Shown piece by piece: positions 14,161-20,297 of a stretch of DNA of 20,411 nt. Each line of letters starts with the position of its first letter. Within the stretch, counting starts at the first letter, position 1. Where the stretch lies: IMG/VR virus record IMGVR_UViG_3300035698_014311, positions 1 through 20,411 of that record. One strand, given 5' to 3'. This stretch comes from a virus. The notes below the pieces were generated by a model. It was not told where the DNA came from. It did not search any database and saw nothing but the letters and a program-made list of their open reading frames with translations. A program made the position numbers and the translations under genes.

Positions 14161-14297
14161 TTTTTTAGTCTTCCCAAGTGATAAAGTATAGTCGTATGAT
14201 GTACTTTAAATTTGCGCGCCAATGAATTAGCATTGTGCCTTGGGAGTGTATTTAAATAATTTATTAAAATAATGTCAGCTTTTGTTAATTTTCTCAT
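14130..14297 (-). CDS. 55-residue helix-turn-helix protein
   Basis: The ORF starts in an ATGA overlap with the preceding glycosyltransferase and ends 31 nt inside the radical SAM gene. The protein reads MRKLTKADIILINYLNTLPR, then NANSLARKFKVHHTTILYHL and a basic GRLKKCKLKQ tail. Residues about 7-46 fit a winged-helix or HTH of the MarR/ArsR/Fis-like type: a first helix, SLARKFKV as the supporting helix, HHTTILYHLGRLKK as the recognition helix. It may be a local transcription regulator, or a remnant of a larger HTH protein. There is no other gene in this 133-nt interval, and the overlap geometry matches its neighbours. Confidence 0.65.
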   Translation of the reverse strand: MRKLTKADIILINYLNTLPRHNANSLARKFKVHHTTILYHLGRLKKCKLKQEILT

Positions 14298-15856
14298 AGT
14301 CCTAATTTATACATCAGATTTTTCATCTTAATAATATCATCTCTCCGGTCCGGTGTAAGCTTACTTGATTTAAGCTCTGTCGCTTTGGCACCGTCAACAT
14401 AAATTAATTCAAAATCATTCCACTTGAATCTCTCTCTAAGCTCTTGGCTCATGCCGCCGTAATGAGTGATCCTCTCGTTAAACATCCCAGTCTTGATTAA
14501 ATACTCCCGGCGGATCGCGCTAAAATTCTCAACAAAACTTTTCTTCTGCGATCCTTTGTCTCCAAAAGCCCACACCTTTTCTGTAGTCTGCAATATCTCT
14601 CTTGCAAATTCTGCTATTGCTGTCGGCTCGGGTTTGAGCCTGCTGTCGCAAAAAACAAGCACTTCTCCCAGGGCTTCAATCACCCCTATGTTCCTGGCCA
14701 TGGCCAAGTTATAGCCCTCTGATTGCTCTGTGTAAAGATTTTTAACAATAAATTTATCGCTCTTGGCTTTTAAGAAATCATTATAAGTTTGGTCCCAAAC
14801 GACAATCACTTCTATGTTTGGATAAACCTGATCTTCCAATGATTTTACTATTTCATAAACTTGTTTTTCTCTCTCCTGGTGGGCTGGAATAATCACACTC
14901 ACCAAAGGCTCATCTGACACAACTTTATTATAAACCTTTGCGTATTCCCGGGCCATTCTCTGATATGGAAAATTCTTTATTACTTCCCACCCTTTTTTCC
15001 TTAATGTTAGCCTCAATTTCTCATCCTCCATTGTCATCTTTATTTTCTTTTTAAGGTCTTCGTAATTTTCAAATTCAACTATCACTGCGCTTTCCCCGTC
15101 CTTAACAATATCCTTGGCCATTCCGTTTGGAGTAGTAACTACCGGCACACCAGTTGCTAGTGCTTCCAAAAATGGGAGGGTGCCGCTTTCCCGGCCATCG
15201 CGGGAGTTTGCGGCAAGGATTGTGATGTTTTTATAAAAATCAATCCTCTCCTCGTTTTTGCAGTCGAAATAATCAAAGCGCATAATGTTTTTATGTTCTT
15301 CTGGTATTTCTTTCCAGTAGTCTTTGTCGTGTCTGCCCATAATATAAAGCGGATAGCCTAATTCAAAACAAGCTTTGGCAATTTCTTTTAATCCTTTCCA
15401 CGGCACAATTCGTCCGCAATATCCCACTGCCAATTCTTTAGGTGGGTAGTCTTTGATCCACTCCCATTCTGGAAAGTCGATCATGTTCTCGATCTTGACT
15501 GCTTTGCCTGGGTAAGCTTCATTTAAAACTCCCATACTATAATCTGTCTTGCAGCAAATAAAATTCATGTCCTGCCAGTCATAACTTAAAAGATTTTTTT
15601 GATTGTGGTGAGTCAAAATTTTAGGTTTATTCCTAAGCTCCGGGATCGCTTCCATCAGCTTCCGGGCTACATTCCAATATTGAAAATCTACCATGTCGAC
15701 ATGATCTAAAGTATTCCTCACGTTTTCGATGTGGTGTTCAACGTCCCTGGGAGGAATGTACATGTGTACCCACTCAATATGCGGGTTGTATTTTCTAATG
15801 CCGGCAGTCAAAGCTCCAATTGACCACGGGCTGTCTGATATTTGTAGAATTTTCAT
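14294..15856 (-). CDS. Bifunctional glycosyltransferase: GT-B (GT4-like) plus GT-A (GT2-like)
   Basis: 520 residues with two catalytic modules. Residues 1-312 are GT-B: MKILQISDSPWSIGALTAGI, ILTHHNQKNL, then AVGYCGRIVPWKGLKEIAKA (143-162), YIMGRHD, and the donor-site helix ESGTLPFLEALATGVPVVTT (223-242) with Glu223 and Glu231 as E-x7-E, followed by IVKDGESAVIV. Residues about 316-520 are GT-A: EPLVSVIIPAHQEREKQVYE (316-335), YPNIEVIVVWDQ, NLAMARNIGVIEALGEVLVF (383-402), and DSR (404-406) in the place of DxD. Two-domain fusions of this kind often add successive sugars. The weak DxD and the missing C-terminal DxxLxxR make the GT-A activity less certain. It lies behind the inverted-repeat element at 15867-15974. 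Confidence 0.87.
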   Translation of the reverse strand: MKILQISDSPWSIGALTAGIRKYNPHIEWVHMYIPPRDVEHHIENVRNTLDHVDMVDFQYWNVARKLMEAIPELRNKPKILTHHNQKNLLSYDWQDMNFICCKTDYSMGVLNEAYPGKAVKIENMIDFPEWEWIKDYPPKELAVGYCGRIVPWKGLKEIAKACFELGYPLYIMGRHDKDYWKEIPEEHKNIMRFDYFDCKNEERIDFYKNITILAANSRDGRESGTLPFLEALATGVPVVTTPNGMAKDIVKDGESAVIVEFENYEDLKKKIKMTMEDEKLRLTLRKKGWEVIKNFPYQRMAREYAKVYNKVVSDEPLVSVIIPAHQEREKQVYEIVKSLEDQVYPNIEVIVVWDQTYNDFLKAKSDKFIVKNLYTEQSEGYNLAMARNIGVIEALGEVLVFCDSRLKPEPTAIAEFAREILQTTEKVWAFGDKGSQKKSFVENFSAIRREYLIKTGMFNERITHYGGMSQELRERFKWNDFELIYVDGAKATELKSSKLTPDRRDDIIKMKNLMYKLGL

Positions 15857-15866
15857 AAGTGTTTTT

Positions 15867-15974
15867 AATAATTACTTTAGGCTAGCGCGCTTGACTATGT
15901 TATCAAGCGCAACCAACCAAACTTCAGAATCTTGCTAGAAGGAAGGAGTAACCAACCAGCCTAGAGTAATTATT
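15867..15974. repeat. Nested inverted-repeat element, 108 bp, function unknown
   Basis: The outer arms are 17 nt each, AATAATTACTTTAGGCT (15867-15883) and AGCCTAGAGTAATTATT (15958-15974), complementary except for one position that can pair as G-U in the plus-strand RNA and is C-A in the minus-strand RNA. Inside lies a perfect 8-bp hairpin, GCGCTTGA (15887-15894) with TCAAGCGC (15903-15910), loop of 8 nt. AACCAACC occurs twice (15911-15918 and 15950-15957), read as GGTTGGTT on the minus strand. It fills the whole gap between two genes and overlaps the methyltransferase stop. It could be a structured RNA, a small mobile hairpin element or a regulatory site. No tRNA features and no T-run are present on the minus strand. 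Confidence 0.7.
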
Positions 15975-16530
15975 TTATACAAGTCACATCTATTTTATAC
16001 AACTTGTCATTAAATTTAATATTTTCAAAACCTGCTGTTTGTAAATCTTTTCTTAGGTTGGAAGCGGTAAAATGGTTTAAGTGATTATCAAAAGCATGCT
16101 TCTGCGCCCCGCCTAATGCAAACTGCCACCGGATCGGATTAATTTTTCCTATTCCATTACAAAAAGCGCAATTCTCTTGCGCCTTAAATTCCCAATTCTG
16201 GGCCTTGTGCGGCACACATTCGCATATCTCTGACTTTGCAAAGTATTCGCACATTTTGCCTATGTCTGGGACCACTATGTTTAGTTTGCCACCTGGCCTT
16301 AAAATACGCATAATTTCGCGCAAAACTGTCTGTGTGTCCCTAAAAGATATATGCTCGAGTACGTCATGCATTATAATCTCATCGACTGTATCGTCTTCGA
16401 TTATGCTATCCCCGTAAACATACGGAGGCTCTGTTATATCCTGGGCTATATGTACATTCTCAAGTTTAAGAATATCCATATTCAAAAAGCCCTCTATCTG
16501 TTTGTTGTGTGATCCAATATTAATTTTCAT
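15970..16530 (-). CDS. Class I SAM-dependent methyltransferase with a Cys-rich insert
   Basis: 186 residues of the Methyltransf_11 or polysaccharide-cluster type: MKINIGSHNKQIEGFLNMDI (reduced motif I, then the acidic strand), VDEIIMHDVLEHISF, TVLREIMRILRPGGKLNIVVPDIGKM, and a C-terminal AQKHAFDNHLNHFTASNLRKDLQTAGF typical of this group. An insert at about residues 98-128 holds Cys-rich elements (ICECVP, ENCAFCNG) and might bind metal. It starts just downstream of the hairpin at 16541-16568 with no Shine-Dalgarno. Substrate unknown; the surrounding genes suggest a sugar or lipid-linked glycan intermediate. Confidence 0.85.
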   Translation of the reverse strand: MKINIGSHNKQIEGFLNMDILKLENVHIAQDITEPPYVYGDSIIEDDTVDEIIMHDVLEHISFRDTQTVLREIMRILRPGGKLNIVVPDIGKMCEYFAKSEICECVPHKAQNWEFKAQENCAFCNGIGKINPIRWQFALGGAQKHAFDNHLNHFTASNLRKDLQTAGFENIKFNDKLYKIDVTCIK

Positions 16531-16540
16531 AGGGTTAAGG

Positions 16541-16568
16541 AGGGGTGACGGCGAAGTTTATCACCCCT
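16541..16568. other. Perfect 8-bp hairpin between a small ORF and a methyltransferase gene
   Basis: AGGGGTGA (16541-16548) and TCACCCCT (16561-16568) pair around a 12-nt loop. The right arm contains the TGA stop of the 55-residue ORF, and the methyltransferase ATG lies 10 nt past the left arm. On the minus strand no U-run follows, so this is not a standard terminator for the sense mRNA. On the plus strand TTTGTGTTT follows, so it could stop antisense transcription. A role in mRNA processing or stability is possible. Confidence 0.55.
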
Positions 16569-16728
16569 TTGTGTTTAATAGTTTATCGATTGCTTTTTTG
16601 ATTTTGCTGTCTGGTGTAATCCGGAGGAAAGTAACAATTTTTGTGCCTGTTAAAGCATGTCTCAGCCCATGTTCAGCCACTTTTATTTCCTTTTCCTCCA
16701 CTAGAATTAGCGCATACGTTTTTGTCAT
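16561..16728 (-). CDS. 55-residue protein of unknown function
   Basis: Starts at the ATG at 16728 behind a strong ribosome site, GGAGG with an 8-nt spacer. The sequence begins MTKTYALILVEEKEIKVAEH, continues GLRHALTGTKIVTFLRITPD and ends KIKKAIDKLLNTKG. The pattern suggests a strand-helix-strand-helix domain of compact alpha/beta type. No family recognised. It overlaps the upstream 69-residue ORF by 56 nt and ends inside the hairpin at 16541-16568. The Shine-Dalgarno and codon sense support it as real. Confidence 0.65.
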   Translation of the reverse strand: MTKTYALILVEEKEIKVAEHGLRHALTGTKIVTFLRITPDSKIKKAIDKLLNTKG

Positions 16729-16882
16729 TTGTTTTACCTCCGATTGTCTTAAAAAATCTTACACAGTTATGGTTTGCAATCATTCTCGCAATGTAATGTC
16801 CTTTTGATTCCTCTGAATATTTCTCCCAATTCTCCGGTGTTAATACGTTAAGTTCGACCTTTATGGTTTTCCAATAATACAT
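16673..16882 (-). CDS. 69-residue protein of unknown function
   Basis: Starts at the ATG at 16882, five bases after AGGAGG, in preference to a GTG one codon upstream that is too close to the ribosome site. The first two thirds are well-formed: MYYWKTIKVELNVLTPENWE and KYSEESKGHYIARMIANHNC, then VRFFKTIGGK. The end (NVCANSSGGKGNKSG) is low complexity and covers the next gene's start. No family recognised. The methyltransferase stop lies within its ribosome site, so the two are probably coupled. If the natural end is elsewhere (a frameshift near the GGK stretch), the overlap would disappear. Confidence 0.6.
   Translation of the reverse strand: MYYWKTIKVELNVLTPENWEKYSEESKGHYIARMIANHNCVRFFKTIGGKTNDKNVCANSSGGKGNKSG
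16737..16741 (-). promoter_or_regulatory. Shine-Dalgarno GGAGG for the 55-residue ORF
   Basis: GGAGG on the minus strand with an 8-nt spacer to the ATG at 16728. It decides this start and is notable because most genes in the window lack such a site. Confidence 0.7.
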
Positions 16883-16887
16883 CACAC

Positions 16888-16893
16888 CCTCCT
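16888..16893 (-). promoter_or_regulatory. Shine-Dalgarno AGGAGG for the 69-residue ORF
   Basis: AGGAGG on the minus strand, 5 nt from the ATG at 16882 and overlapping the TAG stop of the upstream methyltransferase gene. Confidence 0.7.
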
Positions 16894-17476
16894 ATGTTTT
16901 CTTCGCCTTGATTAATGATCCTATAACATTGTGATTATAGTTTGGTAGTCCTTTCATCCTCTCGTCCAAATAAAAATCCATTAGCTTGCCGCTGCTTGCC
17001 ATCCTAGGCTCATGATCTAATATTTCAAAGCCTGCGCGCTTGAGTAATTCTTCAGCTCCCAAAGGAGTGAATCGTAAAAAGTCAGTCCCCTCGGGCTTGT
17101 GGGCCATGTAAACAAAAGCAAAAGATATATATAATATTCCTCCCTGTTTAAGTAAATAACTAATATTTATCAAAGCCTGCAATGGATTATACCAATACTC
17201 ACTAACCTCAATACAAAAAGCTAAATCAAACGAACTACAATAATGTTTATCAGTTTTCCAACAATCAAATTGTAAATTTAAATCAAATTTATAATCCGGA
17301 GGCTGTTTAACTTCATGCGGTTGCGGAAGGTCAAGAATTTTATAATCCTTGACCTCCCAGCTCCCAACTCGTCTCCGGATCGGTAACTGGGAACCGCCAA
17401 TATCTAAAACACTATCACATTTAACATTAATAGTTTTAAGCCAATTTTCTAAATGTATTCTTGTTTTACTTGCCAT
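16892..17476 (-). CDS. Class I SAM-dependent methyltransferase
   Basis: 194 residues: CDSVLDIGGSQLPI (20-33) is motif I with the GG pair, DYKILDLPQPHE gives the acidic strand, FDLAFCIEVSEYWYNPLQAL replaces the usual E-H-L-x-x-P with EVSEYWYNP, and LLKQGGILYISFAFVYMAHKPEGTDFLRFTPLGAEELLKRAGF is the classic Methyltransf_11 end, with the (H/T)-(D/E)-x-x-R-(F/Y) region common in polysaccharide and lipid methyltransferases. Substrate unknown. It starts 4 nt after the glycosyltransferase stop with an AGAGGG ribosome site 8 nt away. It is one of three small methyltransferases in the island, none closely similar to another. Confidence 0.84.
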   Translation of the reverse strand: MASKTRIHLENWLKTINVKCDSVLDIGGSQLPIRRRVGSWEVKDYKILDLPQPHEVKQPPDYKFDLNLQFDCWKTDKHYCSSFDLAFCIEVSEYWYNPLQALINISYLLKQGGILYISFAFVYMAHKPEGTDFLRFTPLGAEELLKRAGFEILDHEPRMASSGKLMDFYLDERMKGLPNYNHNVIGSLIKAKKT

Positions 17477-17480
17477 ACGT

Positions 17481-18323
17481 TTATCCCTCTAATAATAATT
17501 TAAAAACTCCCAAATATTCTTCTCCCATTCTCTCAATGCTTACGTCTTCCAAATTAAGTAATTCTCTAGTGCCTCCAAGAAAATCTGTATTTAAAACTTT
17601 AAGTCCACAGGCCATTGCTTCTAGCACAGTGTTCGGTGATGCATCTCCGAATGACGGGAATATTAAATGCGTACATTGTCTCATAATATCAGACATTTGC
17701 TCGGCTGTCTCGGCCCTTGGTAAGTGTTGATATTTTTCGCCTTGCCAAAAATCAAAATTTGAGTCTTTGTAATTATCAAGCGCCTTGCCAAAATCATATA
17801 TAAACCAAAACTCTGAGTCAGGATCTATCCTGTGATACATTTGATAATAATAATGCGCTTGCCAAAAACATTTCAATTCGCTACTGCCATGATAAGCAAA
17901 CAAATATCTGTCCCGGTTAGGCTTATCTTTAGGTGGGTAAAAAATATTTTTATCCACTCCGTTATAAATAATTGTCCCGTCTCCGCATAGCGGACCGCAA
18001 TAATTTTTCGCCCACTCACTCTGATAAATAACTACTGTGGCTATGTCAGCAAATTCCTTAAGCCTTTCGTGCGGTGTTGATCGCTTTGCTCTTGATTTCC
18101 TCGGTATGTTGTCAACTCTTAGTACGATCGGCTTCCCGGCTTTATCAGCTGCCTTAACTTCCCCTTTGTTAATCATTGAAACACCGGCTAAAAAAATTAT
18201 GTCAGCCTCCTCCCATTTGTCAACAAAAAAGGCCTTGCCCTCTAACGCTTTTTTAAAATTGCGAATAAAAGTCCAGCCTCCGCCAACAGTTTGTCTTGAT
18301 ATATTTGAAATATGAATTTTCAT
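17481..18323 (-). CDS. GT4-type (GT-B) glycosyltransferase
   Basis: 280 residues. The start MKIHISNISRQTVGGGWTFI holds the glycine-rich loop typical of the GT-B acceptor domain. VLRVDNIPRKSRAKRSTPHERL and VVIYQSEWAKNYCG are the characteristic middle section, followed by YNGVDKNIFYP (120-130). The donor domain has LFAYHGSSELKCFWQA, FWFIYDFG and the E-x7-E equivalent in FPSFGDASPNTVLEAMACGL (222-241). Asp227 stands where the first Glu is usual and Glu235 is present. Ends at LEG with only a short tail. Cytoplasmic, no membrane segment. ATGA overlap with the small basic ORF upstream. Confidence 0.86.
   Translation of the reverse strand: MKIHISNISRQTVGGGWTFIRNFKKALEGKAFFVDKWEEADIIFLAGVSMINKGEVKAADKAGKPIVLRVDNIPRKSRAKRSTPHERLKEFADIATVVIYQSEWAKNYCGPLCGDGTIIYNGVDKNIFYPPKDKPNRDRYLFAYHGSSELKCFWQAHYYYQMYHRIDPDSEFWFIYDFGKALDNYKDSNFDFWQGEKYQHLPRAETAEQMSDIMRQCTHLIFPSFGDASPNTVLEAMACGLKVLNTDFLGGTRELLNLEDVSIERMGEEYLGVFKLLLEG
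17485..17490 (-). promoter_or_regulatory. Purine-rich ribosome site AGAGGG for the methyltransferase
   Basis: AGAGGG on the minus strand, 8 nt from the ATG at 17476 and lying in the last codons of the glycosyltransferase gene. Confidence 0.5.
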
Positions 18324-18496
18324 AGATATTTTTTAATTTGATTGTCTTGCTCTTTCTTTTTTATTTTATCGATTATTTGTTGTCTGGTGCCGCCATAGCT
18401 TCCACACTCTTTAACTCTGTACTGTTTGTTGCTTCTGTGATTCCTGTGCGCGTAACCCTTAAACATTTCAGCGCTATGATTAATCTTTTTTATCAT
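18320..18496 (-). CDS. 58-residue basic protein of unknown function
   Basis: The frame is open from 18574, but that start is a TTG, and an ATG at 18541 sits only 2 nt from an AAGGAG. I choose the ATG at 18496, which overlaps the deacetylase by 17 nt; the ATG at 18466 is also possible. The chosen product begins MIKKINHSAEMFKGYAHRNH and includes CGSYGGTRQQIIDKIKKKEQ. It is rich in Lys, Arg and His. The C-terminal half is helical. No family recognised; nucleic-acid binding would fit the charge. The stop overlaps the glycosyltransferase ATG as ATGA, which supports it as a real gene. Confidence 0.6.
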   Translation of the reverse strand: MIKKINHSAEMFKGYAHRNHRSNKQYRVKECGSYGGTRQQIIDKIKKKEQDNQIKKYL

Positions 18497-19163
18497 TTCG
18501 GAGTTTCTTTTTCTCTTTTTCGAGTTTTTGTGTGATGTCATATCTCCTTGTAATATATTTAAATAATTCTTCAAGCTGATCCCAAAGTCCGTATTTCTCT
18601 ATCTCCCAGCCGTGGCCCCATATGTGATAGTAATCTCCCGAATCTAGCGCCTGGTCAAATTTCTGTTTTGCATATATGAGCCAGCCTCGTCCCTCATATT
18701 CTTTTCTGTCGGGAAAGACATGGATCGTAGATGCTATTCTAAAACTGTCATCAGGTAAAAAAATGTTACTTATCAATGTTGTCCGGGCTTCTTTAAAGCC
18801 ACAGCTTTTAACAACTTGTATTGTTCTATCATCAAATCTCCCGCGCGGGTAGCAAAAGCTTGTAATTTCTTTTCCGATTATATTTTCAAGCCATTCCTTA
18901 TTGCTCTTGATTTGTTGGTACTGATCATTGGTGGATAAAAATCTCAAATTATTCGGGTGGGAGGTTGTATGGCCTCCGATCTCATATCCCATACAATAAA
19001 GCTTCTTGATCTGATTCTCATCTAAGGAACAAATTGTCGGGATATAAAATATCCCAGGGAGCTTGTATTTATAAAGCAAATTCGCTATTCTAAAATCTTC
19101 CTCGCTCCCATCATCCCAGCTCGTAATTATTCTGATTTCTTTTCCTTTTTTTCTTTTGCCCAT
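18480..19163 (-). CDS. Polysaccharide deacetylase (NodB/CE4)
   Basis: 227 residues with the CE4 motifs in order: SWDDG (15-19; Asp17 base, Asp18 metal), GGHTTSHP (63-70; His65 and His69 metal ligands), FCYPRGRFDD (103-112), and HIWGHGWEIEK (180-190) carrying the late catalytic histidine. All metal-binding residues of an active enzyme are present. CE4 enzymes remove N- or O-acetyl groups from peptidoglycan, chitin-like or other polysaccharides. No signal peptide or membrane segment is seen, so it would act in the cytoplasm or be released by lysis, unlike most family members. The C-terminus is Lys/Glu-rich. It overlaps the upstream helical protein by 37 nt. Confidence 0.9.
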   Translation of the reverse strand: MGKRKKGKEIRIITSWDDGSEEDFRIANLLYKYKLPGIFYIPTICSLDENQIKKLYCMGYEIGGHTTSHPNNLRFLSTNDQYQQIKSNKEWLENIIGKEITSFCYPRGRFDDRTIQVVKSCGFKEARTTLISNIFLPDDSFRIASTIHVFPDRKEYEGRGWLIYAKQKFDQALDSGDYYHIWGHGWEIEKYGLWDQLEELFKYITRRYDITQKLEKEKKKLRNDKKD

Positions 19164-19468
19164 TTGAAATTCATTAATTTATTCACTATAAATTCCATGT
19201 AATTAGGCAGCTCAAGAGACATTTTTTTATACTTCTCGTAGACAGCTTGTACTGTCTTTGCCTCGTTGATTCTCAAGGACAGGTCCATGGCCTTTAGTTC
19301 GTCTTTTTCCTGCGACAATTGCACCCTTAGCTTTTGAATGTCAGTAGCAATTAAATCTGATTGCACGTCTTCCATCCACTCCTTGTCAAGCATAACTTCA
19401 CGGAGAGCTTTTGTTTTTACTTTTAGCGCTTTCCGAAGAAATAGAAAATACTTTATTCTTTGTAACAT
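19127..19468 (-). CDS. 113-residue helical, possibly coiled-coil protein of unknown function
   Basis: Starts at the ATG 2 nt after the previous stop. The N-terminus is hydrophobic and basic (MLQRIKYFLFLRKALKVKTK). The middle, about residues 25-85, is a long charged helix (DIQKLRVQLSQEKDELKAMD and following) with heptad-like spacing. The end is Lys/Glu-rich. No enzyme motifs and no cysteines. It could be a small structural, scaffold or membrane-peripheral protein. Placed between a putative DNA-binding small protein and the deacetylase, behind the 19697-19725 promoter. Confidence 0.7.
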   Translation of the reverse strand: MLQRIKYFLFLRKALKVKTKALREVMLDKEWMEDVQSDLIATDIQKLRVQLSQEKDELKAMDLSLRINEAKTVQAVYEKYKKMSLELPNYMEFIVNKLMNFKWAKEKKEKKSE

Positions 19469-19470
19469 AA

Positions 19471-19677
19471 TTAATTCTTTAAATAATTTATTAAAAATTT
19501 ATCTAAACTTGTTTTTTTGATTCTGTATCGTTTTCCTTTTAGGCTATCCCTGTATAAAACATGATGTTCTATTTCGTGCAGGTGAGTAAGTATAAACTTC
19601 CGGGTGCTTTGATAACATTGCGGTAGTGGCTCCGGTAGTAGTATCTCATTCATAAATAACCAAACTTTTTTTTCCAT
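19471..19677 (-). CDS. 68-residue protein with an excisionase-like C-terminus
   Basis: First gene behind the promoter at 19697-19725. ATG at 19677; an internal ATG at residue 9 is possible. The C-terminal part, SLKGKRYRIKKTSLDKFLIN (45-64), resembles the wing and final helix of MerR/Xis-type small DNA-binding proteins (G-x-RYRI-x-x-x-x-LDxFL). The N-terminal half (MEKKVWLFMNEILLPEPLPQ, then a His-rich helix THLHEIEHH) does not match a standard HTH of that family. It may be a divergent excisionase-like or early regulator; the likeness is limited to about 20 residues. The leader is only about 10-13 nt, with no Shine-Dalgarno. Confidence 0.6.
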   Translation of the reverse strand: MEKKVWLFMNEILLPEPLPQCYQSTRKFILTHLHEIEHHVLYRDSLKGKRYRIKKTSLDKFLINYLKN

Positions 19678-19696
19678 AAATTTAAATTATAATATC

Positions 19697-19725
19697 ATTA
19701 TACATCTTGCTTTATCTTCTGTCAA
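19697..19725 (-). promoter_or_regulatory. Perfect consensus sigma70 promoter
   Basis: On the minus strand TTGACA (19725-19720), a 17-nt spacer and TATAAT (19702-19697) match the ideal housekeeping promoter. The predicted start is near 19690, giving a very short leader to the ATG at 19677. It lies in the only intergenic gap of this end and probably drives the long glycan and packaging transcript, for which no other consensus promoter is visible until 5883. Confidence 0.87.
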
Positions 19726-19736
19726 CTGTGCATAAC

Positions 19737-20297
19737 TTACATAACTCCGCAATGAGTCTTAGAATAATATTTATTCCCCTTAACAATTTTATCACAGCCC
19801 CATTCATATTGTCTTCCTTCTTCTACTAGATCCATAAAAGCGTTGGCAGAGCAATCAAGATCATAAGCGCATTCGTTGTTTATTTCCGGGTGCCAGAAAT
19901 TATTAAAATGAAAGTAACCACGATCTAGGCTCCAACTTGGAGTATTGCCCCAGCCATTTTCTAATTTACTCCCAAGCAAACTTTCGCAGCAAGAAATATT
20001 GACCGCATAATCCTCCCATTTAAATCCTCTCTCTCGTGCTATGTAGCGAATTTTATTAGCCACGATCTGTCTCTGCTCGTAAACTGTTAGCTCAACTTTA
20101 TCCTGGGCTTGTGGTAAAAAAGTATGACGATCCGTGTCGCTCGAAAGCGCAATTAGTGTCAGCATCTTTATAATAATAGCTATACAAGCCACCATACCCA
20201 CAATACCCAGGACCATTTTTATATCTTGATCTGATTTCTTAATTTTGTAATGTCTCTTAAGTGATTTTGAAATTTTTGTTTTTATTTTTGTTTTCAT
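19737..20297 (-). CDS. Membrane-anchored lysozyme/transglycosylase-like protein
   Basis: 186 residues from the ATG at 20297. The frame is open beyond this ATG to the right edge of the window, so a longer protein cannot be excluded; this start is favoured because a basic tail (MKTKIKTKISKSLKRHYKIK) and one membrane helix (about residues 28-51) then form a normal N-in anchor. The extracytoplasmic part has a lysozyme-like, SLT-type core: YEQRQIVANKIRYIARERGF, NISCCESLLGS with Glu105 as the likely catalytic acid, WSLDRGYFHFNNFWHPEIN (the G-x-x-Q/H-F region) and CAYDLDCSANAFMDL. Paired cysteines (103, 104, 143, 149, 168, 183) suggest disulfides outside the membrane. It could be a lysin, a wall-opening protein for entry, or part of a host-wall modification system. 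Confidence 0.8.
   Translation of the reverse strand: MKTKIKTKISKSLKRHYKIKKSDQDIKMVLGIVGMVACIAIIIKMLTLIALSSDTDRHTFLPQAQDKVELTVYEQRQIVANKIRYIARERGFKWEDYAVNISCCESLLGSKLENGWGNTPSWSLDRGYFHFNNFWHPEINNECAYDLDCSANAFMDLVEEGRQYEWGCDKIVKGNKYYSKTHCGVM

Noticed and set aside
15857-15969. tRNA or other known RNA gene in the structured gap
   Set aside because: There is no T-loop GTTC-type sequence, no anticodon-arm geometry and no CCA end on either strand. The gap is kept as an unassigned nested inverted repeat.
18194-18226. Promoter-like TTGACA with CATAAT at 16-nt spacing inside a glycosyltransferase gene
   Set aside because: It lies within well-supported coding sequence (the VDKWEEADIIF region), the -10 box is imperfect, and no gene starts nearby.
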